Shown: positions 42,893-52,800, counted from the stretch's first letter. The stretch is DNA of 64,000 bases from Paenibacillus sp. PL2-23 (GCF_040834005.1 NZ_CP162129.1:1655501-1719500), one strand, 5' to 3'. Program-made: numbers and translations. Notes: generated by a model from the sequence alone, not told the origin.

Positions 42893-44493
42893 TAGGTTGG
42901 GCTCATCCTTTTTCTATTGCTCCATTGGCGCAGCACGAACGCGATAAGAACGGGCAGCAGAATGAAGAAGACGGCCGACGTAAGATTGGCCGCTCCGCCC
43001 ACCAGCATAAGCGAGCTGCCTACGGCAACGCTGTTGAAGATGGCATGCGTGAACATGGCGGTGATGAAGCCGTATTTGACAAATATAAAGCTGAACAGCA
43101 GGCCGATGATCATCAGCTCGAACAGCCGGGTCGTAGCCGGATAGAAGGGGTAGAGCACATGGCCCAGCGCCCAGAACAGTGTAGGCGGCAGAGTCGCCGC
43201 GAACGTATGCCGGAACCATCTGCGGAATAAGCCGATGCCGAAGAATCGGAACACCGCCTCCTCCGATATAGCCGCTGCCCAAGCAAGCACAGGCATCAGC
43301 CACAGCACGCTCATGTTGTACGGGGACATCGCCACATCCGTGGCGCCCCAGGTGCCGATCACCAGCTCCAGCGCCAGGAAGAGAATCGGCTGGATGCCCA
43401 GCAGGATGGCCGCGAACAAATAGGACAGTCCAACGCTCCGCCAGATGTAATCGCCGAACCCGGCATCCTTCACTCTAGGCCATAATGTGCGGCCCTGCGC
43501 CTTCCACAAGCCATCGCCCGCAACGATGGAGAAATAGACGGAGGCGGCCATGATGACAGTCAGCACGATGGTAGTGATGATGACGGATATGACGAGAAGG
43601 CCGTCGCCGCTGCCGCTTTCGCCTTGAGTCGCAACGATGCCGTCCATAATGCCAAGATTCATGATGATATACGTGATAAAAAAGACAACGGTTAATACGA
43701 TGCCGTATGTAAACGAAGTCCAGCCTCGGTACAGCACGGCATAAATAATGGCCAGCACCCCAAGCACAAAGCTCATGAAGCCGTATCCGATGCCGCTAAG
43801 CCAGCCTGCAAGCTTATCCTGTTTCTCTACATAGCGGATGTAGTCGTCCGGAACAGCGAGAGCAGGCTTGAACTTCGTCAGGACTGGCCCCCCTTCAAGC
43901 AGCTGGGCATTGGCCTCTACGGACAAGCTGGCTTCCCCGATGCTGACGCCTTGCCCATTAAAGGTCCAATCGTCATTCTCGCCTATGCCATCGAATGTCA
44001 GGCTCGGCGCTGGCGAAGCCGCCCCGTTCCACTGCTGCTCCAGCAGCAGCTGCGTCTCCTTGGCGTCCAGCCCCTCTCCTTCCAGGTAGTAGCTCCAGGC
44101 GATGATCTCATTCGTGAACATATGGACATAGACAAAGCCGTAATCGCCGTTGTCTCCCATGTCCAGGTTAACCTGGAACGTATCGAAGGGATAATGCCTG
44201 TCATATTGCTTCTCGAAGTCCTCCATCAGCTTTTCCTTGGCCAGGTAGCCGGCCAGCAGCTTGTCGGACTGGTGCACGACTCGCGTCGCCTCGACCTTCA
44301 GGCCTGTCTGCTCAGCGGCAAATGCTGTTGCGGCTTGCACAGCTGCGGACTTCGCTATGACGTTGTTTCCGTATGGATTGTTGATGACGGCTTGAATGGA
44401 GGGCACAATCTGTATAACCGTAAAAATGATCACGAGGATGGCTGCTGCTATCCCGTACTTTTTCCATTCATTCCTTTTAATAAGCTCGTTCAT
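42889..44493 (-). CDS. CPBP-family intramembrane metalloprotease
   Basis: A 534-residue membrane protein. It has an N-terminal helix, an extracytoplasmic domain of about 200 residues, then some eight helices. The last part holds the CPBP/Abi motifs: EEAVFR (near residue 415), 'FWALGHVL' and 'HAIFNSVA', whose glutamates and histidines form the metal site of this protease family. Such proteins process lipid-anchored or prenylated substrates, or give bacteriocin self-immunity. The large soluble domain is unusual for the family. The two genes at this end share only the overlapping stop codons with uvrC and no room for a terminator. Confidence 0.87.
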   Translation of the reverse strand: MNELIKRNEWKKYGIAAAILVIIFTVIQIVPSIQAVINNPYGNNVIAKSAAVQAATAFAAEQTGLKVEATRVVHQSDKLLAGYLAKEKLMEDFEKQYDRHYPFDTFQVNLDMGDNGDYGFVYVHMFTNEIIAWSYYLEGEGLDAKETQLLLEQQWNGAASPAPSLTFDGIGENDDWTFNGQGVSIGEASLSVEANAQLLEGGPVLTKFKPALAVPDDYIRYVEKQDKLAGWLSGIGYGFMSFVLGVLAIIYAVLYRGWTSFTYGIVLTVVFFITYIIMNLGIMDGIVATQGESGSGDGLLVISVIITTIVLTVIMAASVYFSIVAGDGLWKAQGRTLWPRVKDAGFGDYIWRSVGLSYLFAAILLGIQPILFLALELVIGTWGATDVAMSPYNMSVLWLMPVLAWAAAISEEAVFRFFGIGLFRRWFRHTFAATLPPTLFWALGHVLYPFYPATTRLFELMIIGLLFSFIFVKYGFITAMFTHAIFNSVAVGSSLMLVGGAANLTSAVFFILLPVLIAFVLRQWSNRKRMSPTY

Positions 44494-44629
44494 TCATTCA
44501 CCTCAGCTCGTTATGATAAACAGTCTTACACTACCTTATCACATCAATGGCGAAATTATCCATCCTCACATGGGACAAAGCAAATATCGCGCGGCAGGAT
44601 TTGCGGCCGTCGATATGGCAATAATGGTA

Positions 44630-45517
44630 TTAATGAAATCTTGCCGTAATTTCATTGATGCATTGCCGTACGGCTGGGCTTAATGAGGCGGGAGGAATAT
44701 GGATGAGCGAAGTGGTCCGTTTCGCTTCCTCCAGCTCCCGGATGGGCACCGCAATCAGCTCGTTGTCCTCCAGCAGCTGATCCCGCATATACGATTTGGG
44801 CAGCAAAGTGCCGGCGCGGCAAGTATGAAGCAGCCGCAGAATGGCTTCGAAGGAGTCAATCTCCATCCGCACGTCGGGTGAGATCCGGTGCTTCTCGAAC
44901 AGCTCGTCCGTCAAGATGCGGTACCAGGTGCCCTTGGAGAACATAATCATCGGCAGACCATTCAAATCATCAATGTGCAGGCTGCCCTTGTCCGTCACCA
45001 GATGATTGCGCGGCAGCACAAGAAGCAGGTGATCGTCGAAGAGCGGCACGCAGCGCAGCGTCGGATCGTCGATGCTGGAGGCGATGATGCCAATATCGAC
45101 ACGATGCTCCCGTACATAAGATATGATCTCATGCGTCTTGCCCGTGACCGCCTTGATATCGCATTCGGGATGGGTCGAGGTGAGCTGCTGAATCAGATCA
45201 GGCAAGGTCGTCTGCAGCGTCGTCAAGCTGGCCCCGATGGTCAGGGTGGTTCTGCCCGTCGCCGTAAATTCGGACACAGTCTGCATGTAGCTGCGATGCA
45301 GCTGCCTCAGCTCCAGCGCGTATTCATACGTTAATTGGCCGATACGCGTCAGCTCCAGCCGCTTGCCGACGCGCCGGAACAGCTGCGTCCCGATCTCGTC
45401 CTCCAGCTTGGCCAGCTTGCGGGACAGGGCGGGCTGGGACAGATTCAGCAGGGCTGACGCCTTATTCATGCTGGATTGCTCGACGATTACGGTGAATACG
45501 TGAAGCTCCTCGTACAT
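44630..45517 (-). CDS. LysR-family regulator divergent from sdhCAB
   Basis: A 295-residue LysR protein with a standard N-terminal winged helix ('SSMNKASALLNLSQPALSRKLAKLEDEIGTQLFRR') and an effector-binding domain. GGAGTC lies before the ATG. It is divergent from the succinate dehydrogenase operon across 189 bases, so control of sdhCAB or a linked pathway is plausible. Several ATAA/TTAT half-sites (45545-45585) occur in the gap, but none makes a clean known operator. Effector unknown. Confidence 0.85.
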   Translation of the reverse strand: MYEELHVFTVIVEQSSMNKASALLNLSQPALSRKLAKLEDEIGTQLFRRVGKRLELTRIGQLTYEYALELRQLHRSYMQTVSEFTATGRTTLTIGASLTTLQTTLPDLIQQLTSTHPECDIKAVTGKTHEIISYVREHRVDIGIIASSIDDPTLRCVPLFDDHLLLVLPRNHLVTDKGSLHIDDLNGLPMIMFSKGTWYRILTDELFEKHRISPDVRMEIDSFEAILRLLHTCRAGTLLPKSYMRDQLLEDNELIAVPIRELEEAKRTTSLIHIPPASLSPAVRQCINEITARFH

Positions 45518-45628
45518 GTGGAAGACTCCTTATGTCATTTTGTTATAAGAAATTATAAAAAATAAGCAATTCCATTATAAGCTGAAAAGGAGTAGGATGG
45601 AAGTGTGGCAAACGTGTGTCGACTTTTG

Positions 45629-45657
45629 TTGACGGGGGTACATGCAAGCGTTACAAT
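45629..45657 (+). promoter_or_regulatory. Sigma-A promoter of sdhCAB
   Basis: TTGACG (45629-45634), 17 bases, TACAAT (45652-45657), 50 bases before the sdhC start. Confidence 0.8.
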
Positions 45658-45706
45658 GTAGAATGGTTTGTTTGAACAGTCACAAGACTTGAAAGGAGTA
45701 GACAAA

Positions 45707-46378
45707 ATGAAAGGAAATTCGTATTTCTCGCGCAAGCTGCACTCGCTTCTGGGGATTATTCCGCTGGGCGGGTTCATTATTTTGCACGGGCTCACGAACT
45801 ACCAGGCGTTTGAGCGGGGTCCGGAGGGATTCGCTAAGGGCGTGGAGACGATCAACAGTCTGCCGCTGCTGATGATGTTTGAAATTTTCGGCATCTACGT
45901 TCCACTATTGTTTCACGGTATTTATGGCTTATACGTGGCCTACCAATCGAACTCCAACACGGGCCGCTTTCAATACGGCCGCAACTGGGCGTTCACGGCG
46001 CAGCGCGTAACCGGTGTCATTACATTTGTATTCGTTTTCTGGCATGTGTACCAGACCCGGATGCAGATCTACCTGGGCAATATCACGCATGAGGAGCTTG
46101 GCTCTACGATGAATCATATCGCAAGCAGCCCGGTTATGTTCACGCTGTACGTCATCGGCGTACTGGCAGCGGTATTCCACTTCAGCAACGGTCTCTGGGC
46201 TTTCCTGATTAGCTGGGGCATTACGATCGGCCCTCGTGCACAGCGTATTTCCTCTTATATTTGCATGGGCATTTTCGTCATTGTATCGGCCCTGTTCATC
46301 CTTTCCCTGGTTGCCTTCACGGGCGATGAGTTTAAGGAAGCAGCGAATGCCGCTTTGACATGGACGAATATCGGCTAA
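45707..46378 (+). CDS. sdhC: Succinate dehydrogenase cytochrome b558 subunit
   Basis: A 223-residue five-helix di-heme membrane anchor. Conserved histidines that can ligate heme are in 'KLHSLLG', 'ILHGLTNY', 'LLFHGIYGLY', 'FWHVYQTR' and 'VFHFSNGLW'. This is the Bacillus-type single-subunit anchor, so no sdhD is needed. It passes electrons from succinate to menaquinone. The start is the ATG at 45707 after AAAGGAG; the longer upstream frame is not supported. Confidence 0.95.
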   Translation: MKGNSYFSRKLHSLLGIIPLGGFIILHGLTNYQAFERGPEGFAKGVETINSLPLLMMFEIFGIYVPLLFHGIYGLYVAYQSNSNTGRFQYGRNWAFTAQRVTGVITFVFVFWHVYQTRMQIYLGNITHEELGSTMNHIASSPVMFTLYVIGVLAAVFHFSNGLWAFLISWGITIGPRAQRISSYICMGIFVIVSALFILSLVAFTGDEFKEAANAALTWTNIG

Positions 46379-46406
46379 TAGTACCGAAGACAAGGAGCGA
46401 AGCGTA

Positions 46407-48164
46407 ATGGCAAAAAATAAAATTATCGTTGTCGGCGGCGGCCTTGCCGGCCTGATGGCGACTATAAAGGCGGCGGAAGCCGGCATTCACGTAGACCTGT
46501 TCTCCCTCGTCCCGGTGAAGCGCTCGCACTCCGTGTGCGCGCAGGGCGGCATCAACGGCGCCGTCAACACCAAAGGCGAAGGCGACTCTCCGTGGGAGCA
46601 TTTCGACGATACGGTATACGGCGGTGACTTCCTCGCCAATCAGCCTCCGGTTAAAGCAATGTGCGAAGCTGCACCGGGCATTATTCACTTGATGGACCGG
46701 ATGGGCGTTATGTTCAGCCGTACGTCCGAGGGTCTGCTGGATTTCCGCAGATTCGGCGGCACGAAGCATCACCGCACGGCGTTCGCGGGCGCGACGACCG
46801 GCCAGCAGCTGCTGTACGCGCTGGACGAGCAGGTTCGCCGCTGGGAAGCAGCCGGTCTCGTTACGAAGTACGAGCACTGGGAATTCCTTGGCGCGGTGCT
46901 GGACGACGACGGCGTATGCCGCGGCATTACGGCGCAGGACCTGCGCTCCATGGAGGTCATGAGCGTTCGCGCTGACGCGGTTATTCTTGCGTCCGGCGGT
47001 CCTGGCATTATTTTCGGCAAAACAACAAACTCCGTTATCAATACAGGCACAGCGGCAAGCGCCGTGTATCAGCAAGGCGTGAAATACGCGAACGGCGAGT
47101 TTATCCAGATTCACCCTACGGCCATTCCGGGCGACGACAAGCTTCGTCTTATGTCGGAATCCGCGCGCGGTGAGGGCGGACGCGTATGGACGTACAAGGA
47201 CGGCAAGCCTTGGTACTTCCTTGAAGAGAAGTATCCGGCATACGGCAACCTGGTGCCGCGCGATATCGCAACACGCGAGATCTTCCATGTGTGCGTCGAC
47301 CAGAAGCTTGGCATCAACGGCGAGAACATGGTTTACCTTGATCTGTCGCATAAGGATCCTAAGGAGCTGGACGTGAAGCTCGGCGGCATCATTGAGATCT
47401 ACGAGAAGTTTATGGGCGACGATCCGCGGAAGATTCCGATGAAAATTTTCCCTGCGGTTCACTATTCCATGGGCGGCATGTGGGTGGACTACAACCAAAT
47501 GACGAATATCCCTGGTCTGTTCGCCGCTGGCGAATGCGAATACCAATATCATGGCGCGAACCGTCTCGGAGCCAACTCCCTGCTCTCCGCCATCTATGGC
47601 GGCATGGTAGCCGGACCGAAGGCTGTCGAATATATCAAAGGCCTGAAGAAGTCCGCGGAAGACGTCGCTTCCTCCGTATTCGACCGATACGCGAAGCAGC
47701 AAACGGATAGACATAACCGTATTATCGGTATGAACGGCACAGAGAACGCGTATGTAATCCACAAGGAGCTTGGCGAGTGGATGACGAACAACATGACGGT
47801 TGTTCGCTTCAACGACAAGCTGGAAGCAACAATCGGCAAGATCAAGGAACTGAAGCAGCGCTACAACAACATCAACATTAACGATACCGCGCAATGGAAC
47901 AATGCAGGCGTTGCGTTCACCCGTCAATTGTGGAACATGCTGGAGCTCTCCGAAGCGATGACGCTGGGTGCGCTTATGCGGAACGAAAGCCGTGGAGCTC
48001 ACTACAAGCCTGAATTCCCAGACCGGAACGACGATCAGTTCATGAAATCGACGATCGCCGACTGGACACCGGACGGACCAAAAATTTCGTACGAGGATAT
48101 CGACGTCAGCCTTATCGCTCCTCGTAAGCGCGATTACTCCACCGACAAGAAGAAAGGAGAATAA
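46407..48164 (+). CDS. sdhA: Succinate dehydrogenase flavoprotein subunit
   Basis: A 585-residue catalytic subunit that oxidises succinate to fumarate. The FAD-binding GGGLAG is near the N-terminus, the covalent FAD-linking histidine is in 'KRSHSVCAQGGING', and the active-site segments are 'QIHPTAI' and 'ARGEGG'. 'HYSMGGMWVD' and 'GANRLGANSLLSAIYGG' are family signatures. It follows sdhC by 28 bases with an AAGGAG site. Its stop overlaps an ATG for sdhB. Confidence 0.97.
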   Translation: MAKNKIIVVGGGLAGLMATIKAAEAGIHVDLFSLVPVKRSHSVCAQGGINGAVNTKGEGDSPWEHFDDTVYGGDFLANQPPVKAMCEAAPGIIHLMDRMGVMFSRTSEGLLDFRRFGGTKHHRTAFAGATTGQQLLYALDEQVRRWEAAGLVTKYEHWEFLGAVLDDDGVCRGITAQDLRSMEVMSVRADAVILASGGPGIIFGKTTNSVINTGTAASAVYQQGVKYANGEFIQIHPTAIPGDDKLRLMSESARGEGGRVWTYKDGKPWYFLEEKYPAYGNLVPRDIATREIFHVCVDQKLGINGENMVYLDLSHKDPKELDVKLGGIIEIYEKFMGDDPRKIPMKIFPAVHYSMGGMWVDYNQMTNIPGLFAAGECEYQYHGANRLGANSLLSAIYGGMVAGPKAVEYIKGLKKSAEDVASSVFDRYAKQQTDRHNRIIGMNGTENAYVIHKELGEWMTNNMTVVRFNDKLEATIGKIKELKQRYNNININDTAQWNNAGVAFTRQLWNMLELSEAMTLGALMRNESRGAHYKPEFPDRNDDQFMKSTIADWTPDGPKISYEDIDVSLIAPRKRDYSTDKKKGE

Positions 48165-48166
48165 TG

Positions 48167-48931
48167 ATGGCTGAAACGACTACGGCTAAAAAAACCGTCA
48201 AGTTCATTATCTCTCGTCAGGACTCGCCGGAAACTGCGCCTTACTCCCAAGAGTTCGAGCTGCCTTACCGTCCCAATATGAACGTAATCAGCGGCCTGAT
48301 GGAAATTCAGCGCAACCCTGTTACGGCAGAAGGCGCCAAAACATCGCCGGTATGCTGGGAATCCAACTGTCTCGAAGAAGTGTGCGGCGCGTGCTCGATG
48401 GTTATCAACGGCAAGCCGCGTCAGGCGTGCAGCGCGCTGGTCGACCAGCTGGAGCAGCCGATTCGCCTTGAGCCTATGCGTACATTCCCGGTTGTCCGTG
48501 ACCTCGTCATCAACCGCGAGCGTATGTTCAACGCCCTGAAGAAGGTTAAGGCATGGATTCCCATCGACGGCACATATGACTTGGGTCCTGGACCGCGTAT
48601 GGCCGAGACGAAGCGCCAATGGGCTTACGAGCTGTCCAAATGTATGACCTGCGGCGTCTGTCTGGAATCCTGTCCGAACGTCAACGACCGGAACAGCTTT
48701 ATCGGTCCTGCAGCGATTTCCCAGGTTCGTCTGTTCAACGCTCACCCTACGGGCGAGATGAACAAGGAAGAGCGTCTGGAGGCTCTGATGACGGACGGCG
48801 GCATCGAAGGCTGCGGCAACTCCCAGAACTGTGTGCGTTCTTGTCCGAAGGGCATTCCGCTCACGACTTCGATTGCCGCGATGAACAAGGATACCACGAA
48901 GCACCTGTTCAAAAAATGGCTGGGCATGTAG
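48167..48931 (+). CDS. sdhB: Succinate dehydrogenase iron-sulfur subunit
   Basis: A 254-residue electron-transfer subunit. An N-terminal ferredoxin-like domain has the 2Fe-2S cysteines ('CWESNCLEEVCGAC...C'). A C-terminal domain has the 4Fe-4S motif ('CMTCGVCLESCP') and the 3Fe-4S set ('CGNSQNCVRSCPKGIP'). Two ATGs are adjacent (48164, overlapping the sdhA stop, and 48167); the second has better spacing to AAAGGAG. Confidence 0.96.
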   Translation: MAETTTAKKTVKFIISRQDSPETAPYSQEFELPYRPNMNVISGLMEIQRNPVTAEGAKTSPVCWESNCLEEVCGACSMVINGKPRQACSALVDQLEQPIRLEPMRTFPVVRDLVINRERMFNALKKVKAWIPIDGTYDLGPGPRMAETKRQWAYELSKCMTCGVCLESCPNVNDRNSFIGPAAISQVRLFNAHPTGEMNKEERLEALMTDGGIEGCGNSQNCVRSCPKGIPLTTSIAAMNKDTTKHLFKKWLGM

Positions 48932-48960
48932 CCTAGCGGCTAATATGCGTTACACCTGTG

Positions 48961-48997
48961 GACTCCGGAGCGGTCAGCTGCTCCGGGGTCTTTTTTG
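48961..48997 (+). terminator. Rho-independent terminator of sdhCAB
   Basis: GACTCCGGAGC pairs with GCTCCGGGGTC (one mismatch), followed by six T. Confidence 0.88.
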
Positions 48998-49021
48998 GGT
49001 CAATTTTGCCTATACACATAT

Positions 49022-49036
49022 TGATAATGATTATCA
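49022..49036. promoter_or_regulatory. Fur box upstream of the MFS transporter
   Basis: TGATAATGATTATCA, a perfect 7-1-7 Fur match, 126 bases before the transporter. A TTGATA/TAATAG promoter (49021-49026 and 49044-49049, 17-base spacer) overlaps it. A second promoter candidate, TTGTAA-16-TACAAT (49097-49124), lies downstream and is not covered by the box. Confidence 0.85.
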
Positions 49037-49161
49037 TTAATACTAATAGAAATGGAAGGAGAAGTCAACTGGAACGATTAAATAAGAAAGGAAGAGTTGT
49101 AATTGGGCTCATTTGGAGTACAATATAACTAGTAATCAAATTTGAGTAATGGAATGAGGGA

Positions 49162-50724
49162 TTGCAGCTGGACGCGAATAAAAGCAATGTGAGGCTTGTT
49201 GTTGCCGGCTTATTGCTGGGCTTGTTTATGGCGGCGCTTGATCAGACGATCGTATCGACAGCGATGACGACAATTATTAAGAAGCTCGGGGGCTTCGAAT
49301 ATTTTATTTGGGTGTATTCGGCCTATATGATCGCCATGGTTGTCGCCACGCCGATCTTCGGCAAGTTGTCGGATATGTATGGCCGTCGAAGATTTTTCCT
49401 GCTTGGACTGGTGCTGTTTGTTGCGGGCTCCATTCTATGCGGCACCTCGCAGAACATGGAGCAGCTCATTATCTATCGAGCGATTCAAGGGATAGGCGGG
49501 GGCGCGCTTATGCCGATTGTTTTTACGATCATCTTCGATCTGTTTCCGGGCGAGAAGCGTGGCAAAATGATGGGCCTGTTCGGAGCGGTATTCGGCATCT
49601 CCAGCGTGTTTGGCCCCATTATGGGCGGCGCGATTACGGACCAATTCAGCTGGCGCTGGATTTTCTACATTAATGTGCCCATCGGCATCTTGTCGTATTT
49701 CTTTATTTGGCGCGGTTATCACGAGAGTAGAAATCCGAACAAGCAATATATTGACTGGGCTGGCGCGATTCTGCTTACTGCCTCTATCCTGACGCTGATG
49801 TTCGGTCTGGAGCTGGGCGGCACAGAGGGCTGGGCTTGGCAATCGGTGCAGACGATATCGCTGTTCGCGTCATCGGCTGTATTGCTTGCGCTGTTCCTGT
49901 ATGCAGAGACCAAAGCCAAGGATCCCATCATTAAGCTGGATCTGTTCAGCAGGCGGCTGTTCACAAGCAGCATGATGATCAGTCTATTGTATGGGGGCGT
50001 GATGATTGCGGGCGCCACCTACATCCCTATCTTTATACAGGGCGTGTTCGGCGTCAGCGCGACGCAGACGAGCACAGTGCTTATTCCCATGATGCTGGGT
50101 GTTGTGCTTAGCAGCCAAATCGGCGGACGAATCGCAGGCAAGTATCCGTTCCGCAATATTATGCTGGTCTCGGCGTTTACGCTGATGCTGGGCACAAGCC
50201 TGCTTGGATTTGTTATGGATGCCGATACAAGCAGATGGTTGATTACCGTCTTTATGGTCATCGTAGGCCTTGGCATGGGGGTTTCCTTCTCGCTGCTGAA
50301 TATCTCGACGCTCAGCTCCGTGCCGCCGCAATATAAGGGCTCTGCGTCCTCTCTGATCACCTTCTTCCGGACAATCGGCTCCGCGCTTGGCGTAACGGTA
50401 TTCGGTGTGCTGCAGAAATCCAGCTTCCAGGCTGGCGTCGAGGAGCTGCCGAACCTGAATCCGGAGATGGCTGCCGGAATCAAGGGTGGGCAGGCGCTCC
50501 TAGATCCCGCAATTCAGCAGCAGATGGGATTGACGCCTGAAATTGTCCAAGTGCTGCTGGGCAAGCTGGCGGATTCCATTGTGTTCGTATTTCAGTGGTC
50601 TGTCATGCTTCCATTAGTTGCGCTTGTATTCGTATTCCTGATGGGGAGCTCCCGTCTTGAAGCTAATCCGCAAGCCCCTGCTCGGGGAGGGCATCAAGCG
50701 AAGCCTTCCCCAACCCGGAGCTAG
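49162..50724 (+). CDS. DHA2-family 14-helix MFS exporter
   Basis: A 520-residue drug:H+ antiporter of the 14-helix DHA2 class ('[17 protein letters not shown]', '[14 protein letters not shown]', '[26 protein letters not shown]'). The start is uncertain: TTG at 49162 lies one base after GAGGG, while a CTG at 49168 has a 7-base spacing. The perfect Fur box upstream suggests expression under iron limitation, so a siderophore or other iron-related compound is a possible cargo, but related proteins export antibiotics. The gene is followed after 5 bases by a PadR regulator. Confidence 0.88.
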   Translation: MQLDANKSNVRLVVAGLLLGLFMAALDQTIVSTAMTTIIKKLGGFEYFIWVYSAYMIAMVVATPIFGKLSDMYGRRRFFLLGLVLFVAGSILCGTSQNMEQLIIYRAIQGIGGGALMPIVFTIIFDLFPGEKRGKMMGLFGAVFGISSVFGPIMGGAITDQFSWRWIFYINVPIGILSYFFIWRGYHESRNPNKQYIDWAGAILLTASILTLMFGLELGGTEGWAWQSVQTISLFASSAVLLALFLYAETKAKDPIIKLDLFSRRLFTSSMMISLLYGGVMIAGATYIPIFIQGVFGVSATQTSTVLIPMMLGVVLSSQIGGRIAGKYPFRNIMLVSAFTLMLGTSLLGFVMDADTSRWLITVFMVIVGLGMGVSFSLLNISTLSSVPPQYKGSASSLITFFRTIGSALGVTVFGVLQKSSFQAGVEELPNLNPEMAAGIKGGQALLDPAIQQQMGLTPEIVQVLLGKLADSIVFVFQWSVMLPLVALVFVFLMGSSRLEANPQAPARGGHQAKPSPTRS

Positions 50725-50729
50725 CCGCT

Positions 50730-51293
50730 GTGATGATGAGGCTGCTGGTGCTGGGGCTGTTGATGGAGATGGAGCGCCATCCCTACGACATCAGACAGAC
50801 GATCAAGGAGCGCAACTGGCATTTGACCTTCAAGCTGCAGGACGGCTCTCTGTATTACGCTGTTGATCAGCTGCGTGACCATGGCTATATTGAAGCTGCC
50901 GAGGTCATCCCGGTACGGGGAGATAATCGGCCTGACAAAACGGTATATCGTATTACGGAGGAAGGGAAACGTGAATTTCTGGAGCTGCTCCACAAGCAGA
51001 TGGAGCAGACGGCCTTCCCGCAGCATCCTTTTTTTGCTGCAATGCCGTTCCTGATGCACAGTGACCGCGAGGTGGTGAAGGCTTGCCTGTGGGGGCAATA
51101 TGAAGCGTGCCTGTCCAGAATCGAGCTGCTCAGGGACGTTGCGTTGAAGAAGGAAGGCTTGTTGCCCAGAGGGTCGGTGAAGCTGATTGAAGGCATGATC
51201 AGGCTGAGCCAGGCTGAGCGGGAGTGGCTGGAGGATGTGATGGCGGAGGCGGAGAGCGGAATGCTGTTTCAGCCGAGACCGCAGGGGATATGA
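50730..51293 (+). CDS. PadR-family transcriptional regulator
   Basis: A 187-residue regulator with the PadR winged helix ('LVLGLLMEMERHPYDIRQTIKERNWHLTFKLQDGSLYYAVDQLRDHGYIE', 'YRITEEGKREFLELL') and a C-terminal helical dimerisation domain (Vir-type). GTG at 50730 or ATG at 50733 may be used; GGAG lies nine bases upstream. It is co-transcribed with the exporter and probably represses it until a ligand binds, as is usual for PadR-transporter pairs. Confidence 0.88.
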   Translation: MMMRLLVLGLLMEMERHPYDIRQTIKERNWHLTFKLQDGSLYYAVDQLRDHGYIEAAEVIPVRGDNRPDKTVYRITEEGKREFLELLHKQMEQTAFPQHPFFAAMPFLMHSDREVVKACLWGQYEACLSRIELLRDVALKKEGLLPRGSVKLIEGMIRLSQAEREWLEDVMAEAESGMLFQPRPQGI

Positions 51294-51325
51294 GAAATAC
51301 GAAAATCTATACATTCTATTGTGGC

Positions 51326-51364
51326 GAGAAAGGGGCTGTCCGCGTTGTGGACAGCCCCTTTCTC
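51326..51364. terminator. Bidirectional terminator
   Basis: GAGAAAGGGGCTGTCC pairs perfectly with GGACAGCCCCTTTCTC around a 7-base loop, between convergent padR and hxlR-type genes. Confidence 0.92.
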
Positions 51365-51379
51365 CTATATTCGTGCGTG

Positions 51380-51688
51380 TTACATCCAGGCTTCTCCCCA
51401 TCTCTGGATGGATTCGATCACCGGCTGTAAATCTCTGCCTTTAGGCGTTAATTCATATTCAATGCGTACAGGCATCTCCGGATACACCCGGCGGACCACG
51501 ACTCCCATCGTTTCGAGTTCCTTCATCCGGTCGGTCAGCATCTTGTCGCTCATCTCGGGAATTTGTTCCTTCATATCTTTAAATCGTTTCGGGCCGCCAA
51601 GCAGCACCCGTATGATTCTACCCGTCCACTTCTTGCCTAATAAATCAGCAGCAGCCTCGTATCTTGGGCACATTGTCGAATAATCCAA
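51380..51688 (-). CDS. HxlR-family redox regulator (YodB/CatR-like)
   Basis: A 102-residue winged-helix protein. The pattern 'MCPRYEAAADLLGKKWTGRIIRVLLGGPKRFKDMKEQIPEMSDKMLTDRMKELE' closely follows Bacillus YodB and CatR, repressors that sense quinones and diamide through an N-terminal cysteine. That cysteine is present (C7 when starting at the TTG at 51688). GGGGTGA lies five bases before this TTG; a GTG at 51697 is a second choice. YodB normally controls quinone reductases or azoreductases; here the upstream neighbour is an EamA transporter. Confidence 0.85.
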   Translation of the reverse strand: MDYSTMCPRYEAAADLLGKKWTGRIIRVLLGGPKRFKDMKEQIPEMSDKMLTDRMKELETMGVVVRRVYPEMPVRIEYELTPKGRDLQPVIESIQRWGEAWM

Positions 51689-51782
51689 CAGAATCACCCC
51701 GCTTTTTGTAGTTATATTGTAGCATACGGACAAACTAAAAGTAAGTGCATATCCAGTAGGAATAACAGGCTCTATTGAAGCG

Positions 51783-52628
51783 TTACAGCCGGATCACAAT
51801 TAACCCTGCAAGCAGGCAGAGGAAAGCGGCGATCTGCGTAGCGGTTAGTCTCTCCTTGTACCAGAGGATGGAGCCAGCGGCAACGACCAGGCTGTTCGTT
51901 GCGAATATCGGCGCAGCGAGATTGGCTTGGCCCGTCTCGATGGCAAGCGCATAAAGCTGCAGGCCGCCATAAGAGAATATGCCGGCTGCCAGCCCCAGCC
52001 GCAAGCCCGTTCGATTGGCGGCGGCTGTGGAGCGCTCTTGGGCGGGCATAAGAAACCAGGCCAGCGACAGCGTGTAGGCGATGAACAGGATGGGGGCGCT
52101 GGACAGCCCGAGCTCGTCCGTCACCTTAAGGCCGCCGTTCCGCAGGGCAAACATCGCGATGGCGAGAAGGACCAGAAGGAACCAGCGTTTCTCGGTAATG
52201 GTCAGCTTCTCCTTGCGTTTGTAGGCGATTAGCGCGACGGCCGCCAGCAGCAGAGTGATGCCTAAGCCCTGAAGCGCGCTTAATGGCTCATGATACCAGA
52301 ACGTAGACATAGCTACGACCAGCACGATGTTGGCATTCGTCATCGGCGATGTGAGGCTGGCTGGGCCATACTGCAGCGCCTTCATGAATAACGAGTTGCC
52401 CCATGCGGAGCCTGCGCCAATGATGACGCCCGCGCACCATACATCAAGCCGCGATAAATCGCTTAGGCTGCCCTGCAGCGCGCTGTGTATGCCGAAGCCT
52501 GCTGCTCCGGCTGCATAGAGTCCCCGAAGCAGCTTTTGCGTTGAGCCTTGCTTCATCTGTGAAACCTTCATCCACCAGCCTGCCATTCCGAATAGGACGG
52601 CGCTGCCAATGGCAATCCATAACGACAT
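51783..52628 (-). CDS. EamA/DMT-family transporter
   Basis: A 281-residue ten-helix drug/metabolite transporter made of two EamA repeats. The ends of the repeats are 'FWYHEPLSALQGLGITLLLAAVALIAY' and 'LWYKERLTATQIAAFLCLLAGLIVIRL'. Substrate unknown. It precedes the HxlR-type gene on the same strand by 94 bases. Confidence 0.87.
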   Translation of the reverse strand: MSLWIAIGSAVLFGMAGWWMKVSQMKQGSTQKLLRGLYAAGAAGFGIHSALQGSLSDLSRLDVWCAGVIIGAGSAWGNSLFMKALQYGPASLTSPMTNANIVLVVAMSTFWYHEPLSALQGLGITLLLAAVALIAYKRKEKLTITEKRWFLLVLLAIAMFALRNGGLKVTDELGLSSAPILFIAYTLSLAWFLMPAQERSTAAANRTGLRLGLAAGIFSYGGLQLYALAIETGQANLAAPIFATNSLVVAAGSILWYKERLTATQIAAFLCLLAGLIVIRL

Positions 52629-52699
52629 GAGTCCACGCTCCCGAATTTGTTACACAATTGCAATGTTGCTGTTACGGCTTTAACACATCAAGGGGCTAT

Positions 52700-52768
52700 T
52701 ATAATAAGCAAGACCCCCTTTTTATATAAGCTCTTTGGGACCTGCCTCGTGCGGGTCCACTTTTTTTT
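52700..52768 (+). ncRNA. Candidate short orphan transcript with strong terminator
   Basis: A perfect -10 (TATAAT, 52700-52705, weak -35) is followed 33 bases later by a terminator: GGACCTGC pairs with GCGGGTCC around a 5-base loop (52738-52758) with eight T after it. No + strand gene precedes it; both neighbours are on the minus strand. The rest of this 204-base gap has no other recognisable feature except the minus-strand hairpin at 52801-52819. Confidence 0.4.
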
Positions 52769-52800
52769 GGCTATGGAAGCAGAGGCTTTACAACAGAAGA

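Noticed and set aside
46332..48002. 556-codon open frame antisense to sdhA
   Set aside because: It mirrors sdhA codon structure, has no ribosome binding site and no recognisable domain; sdhA is certain.
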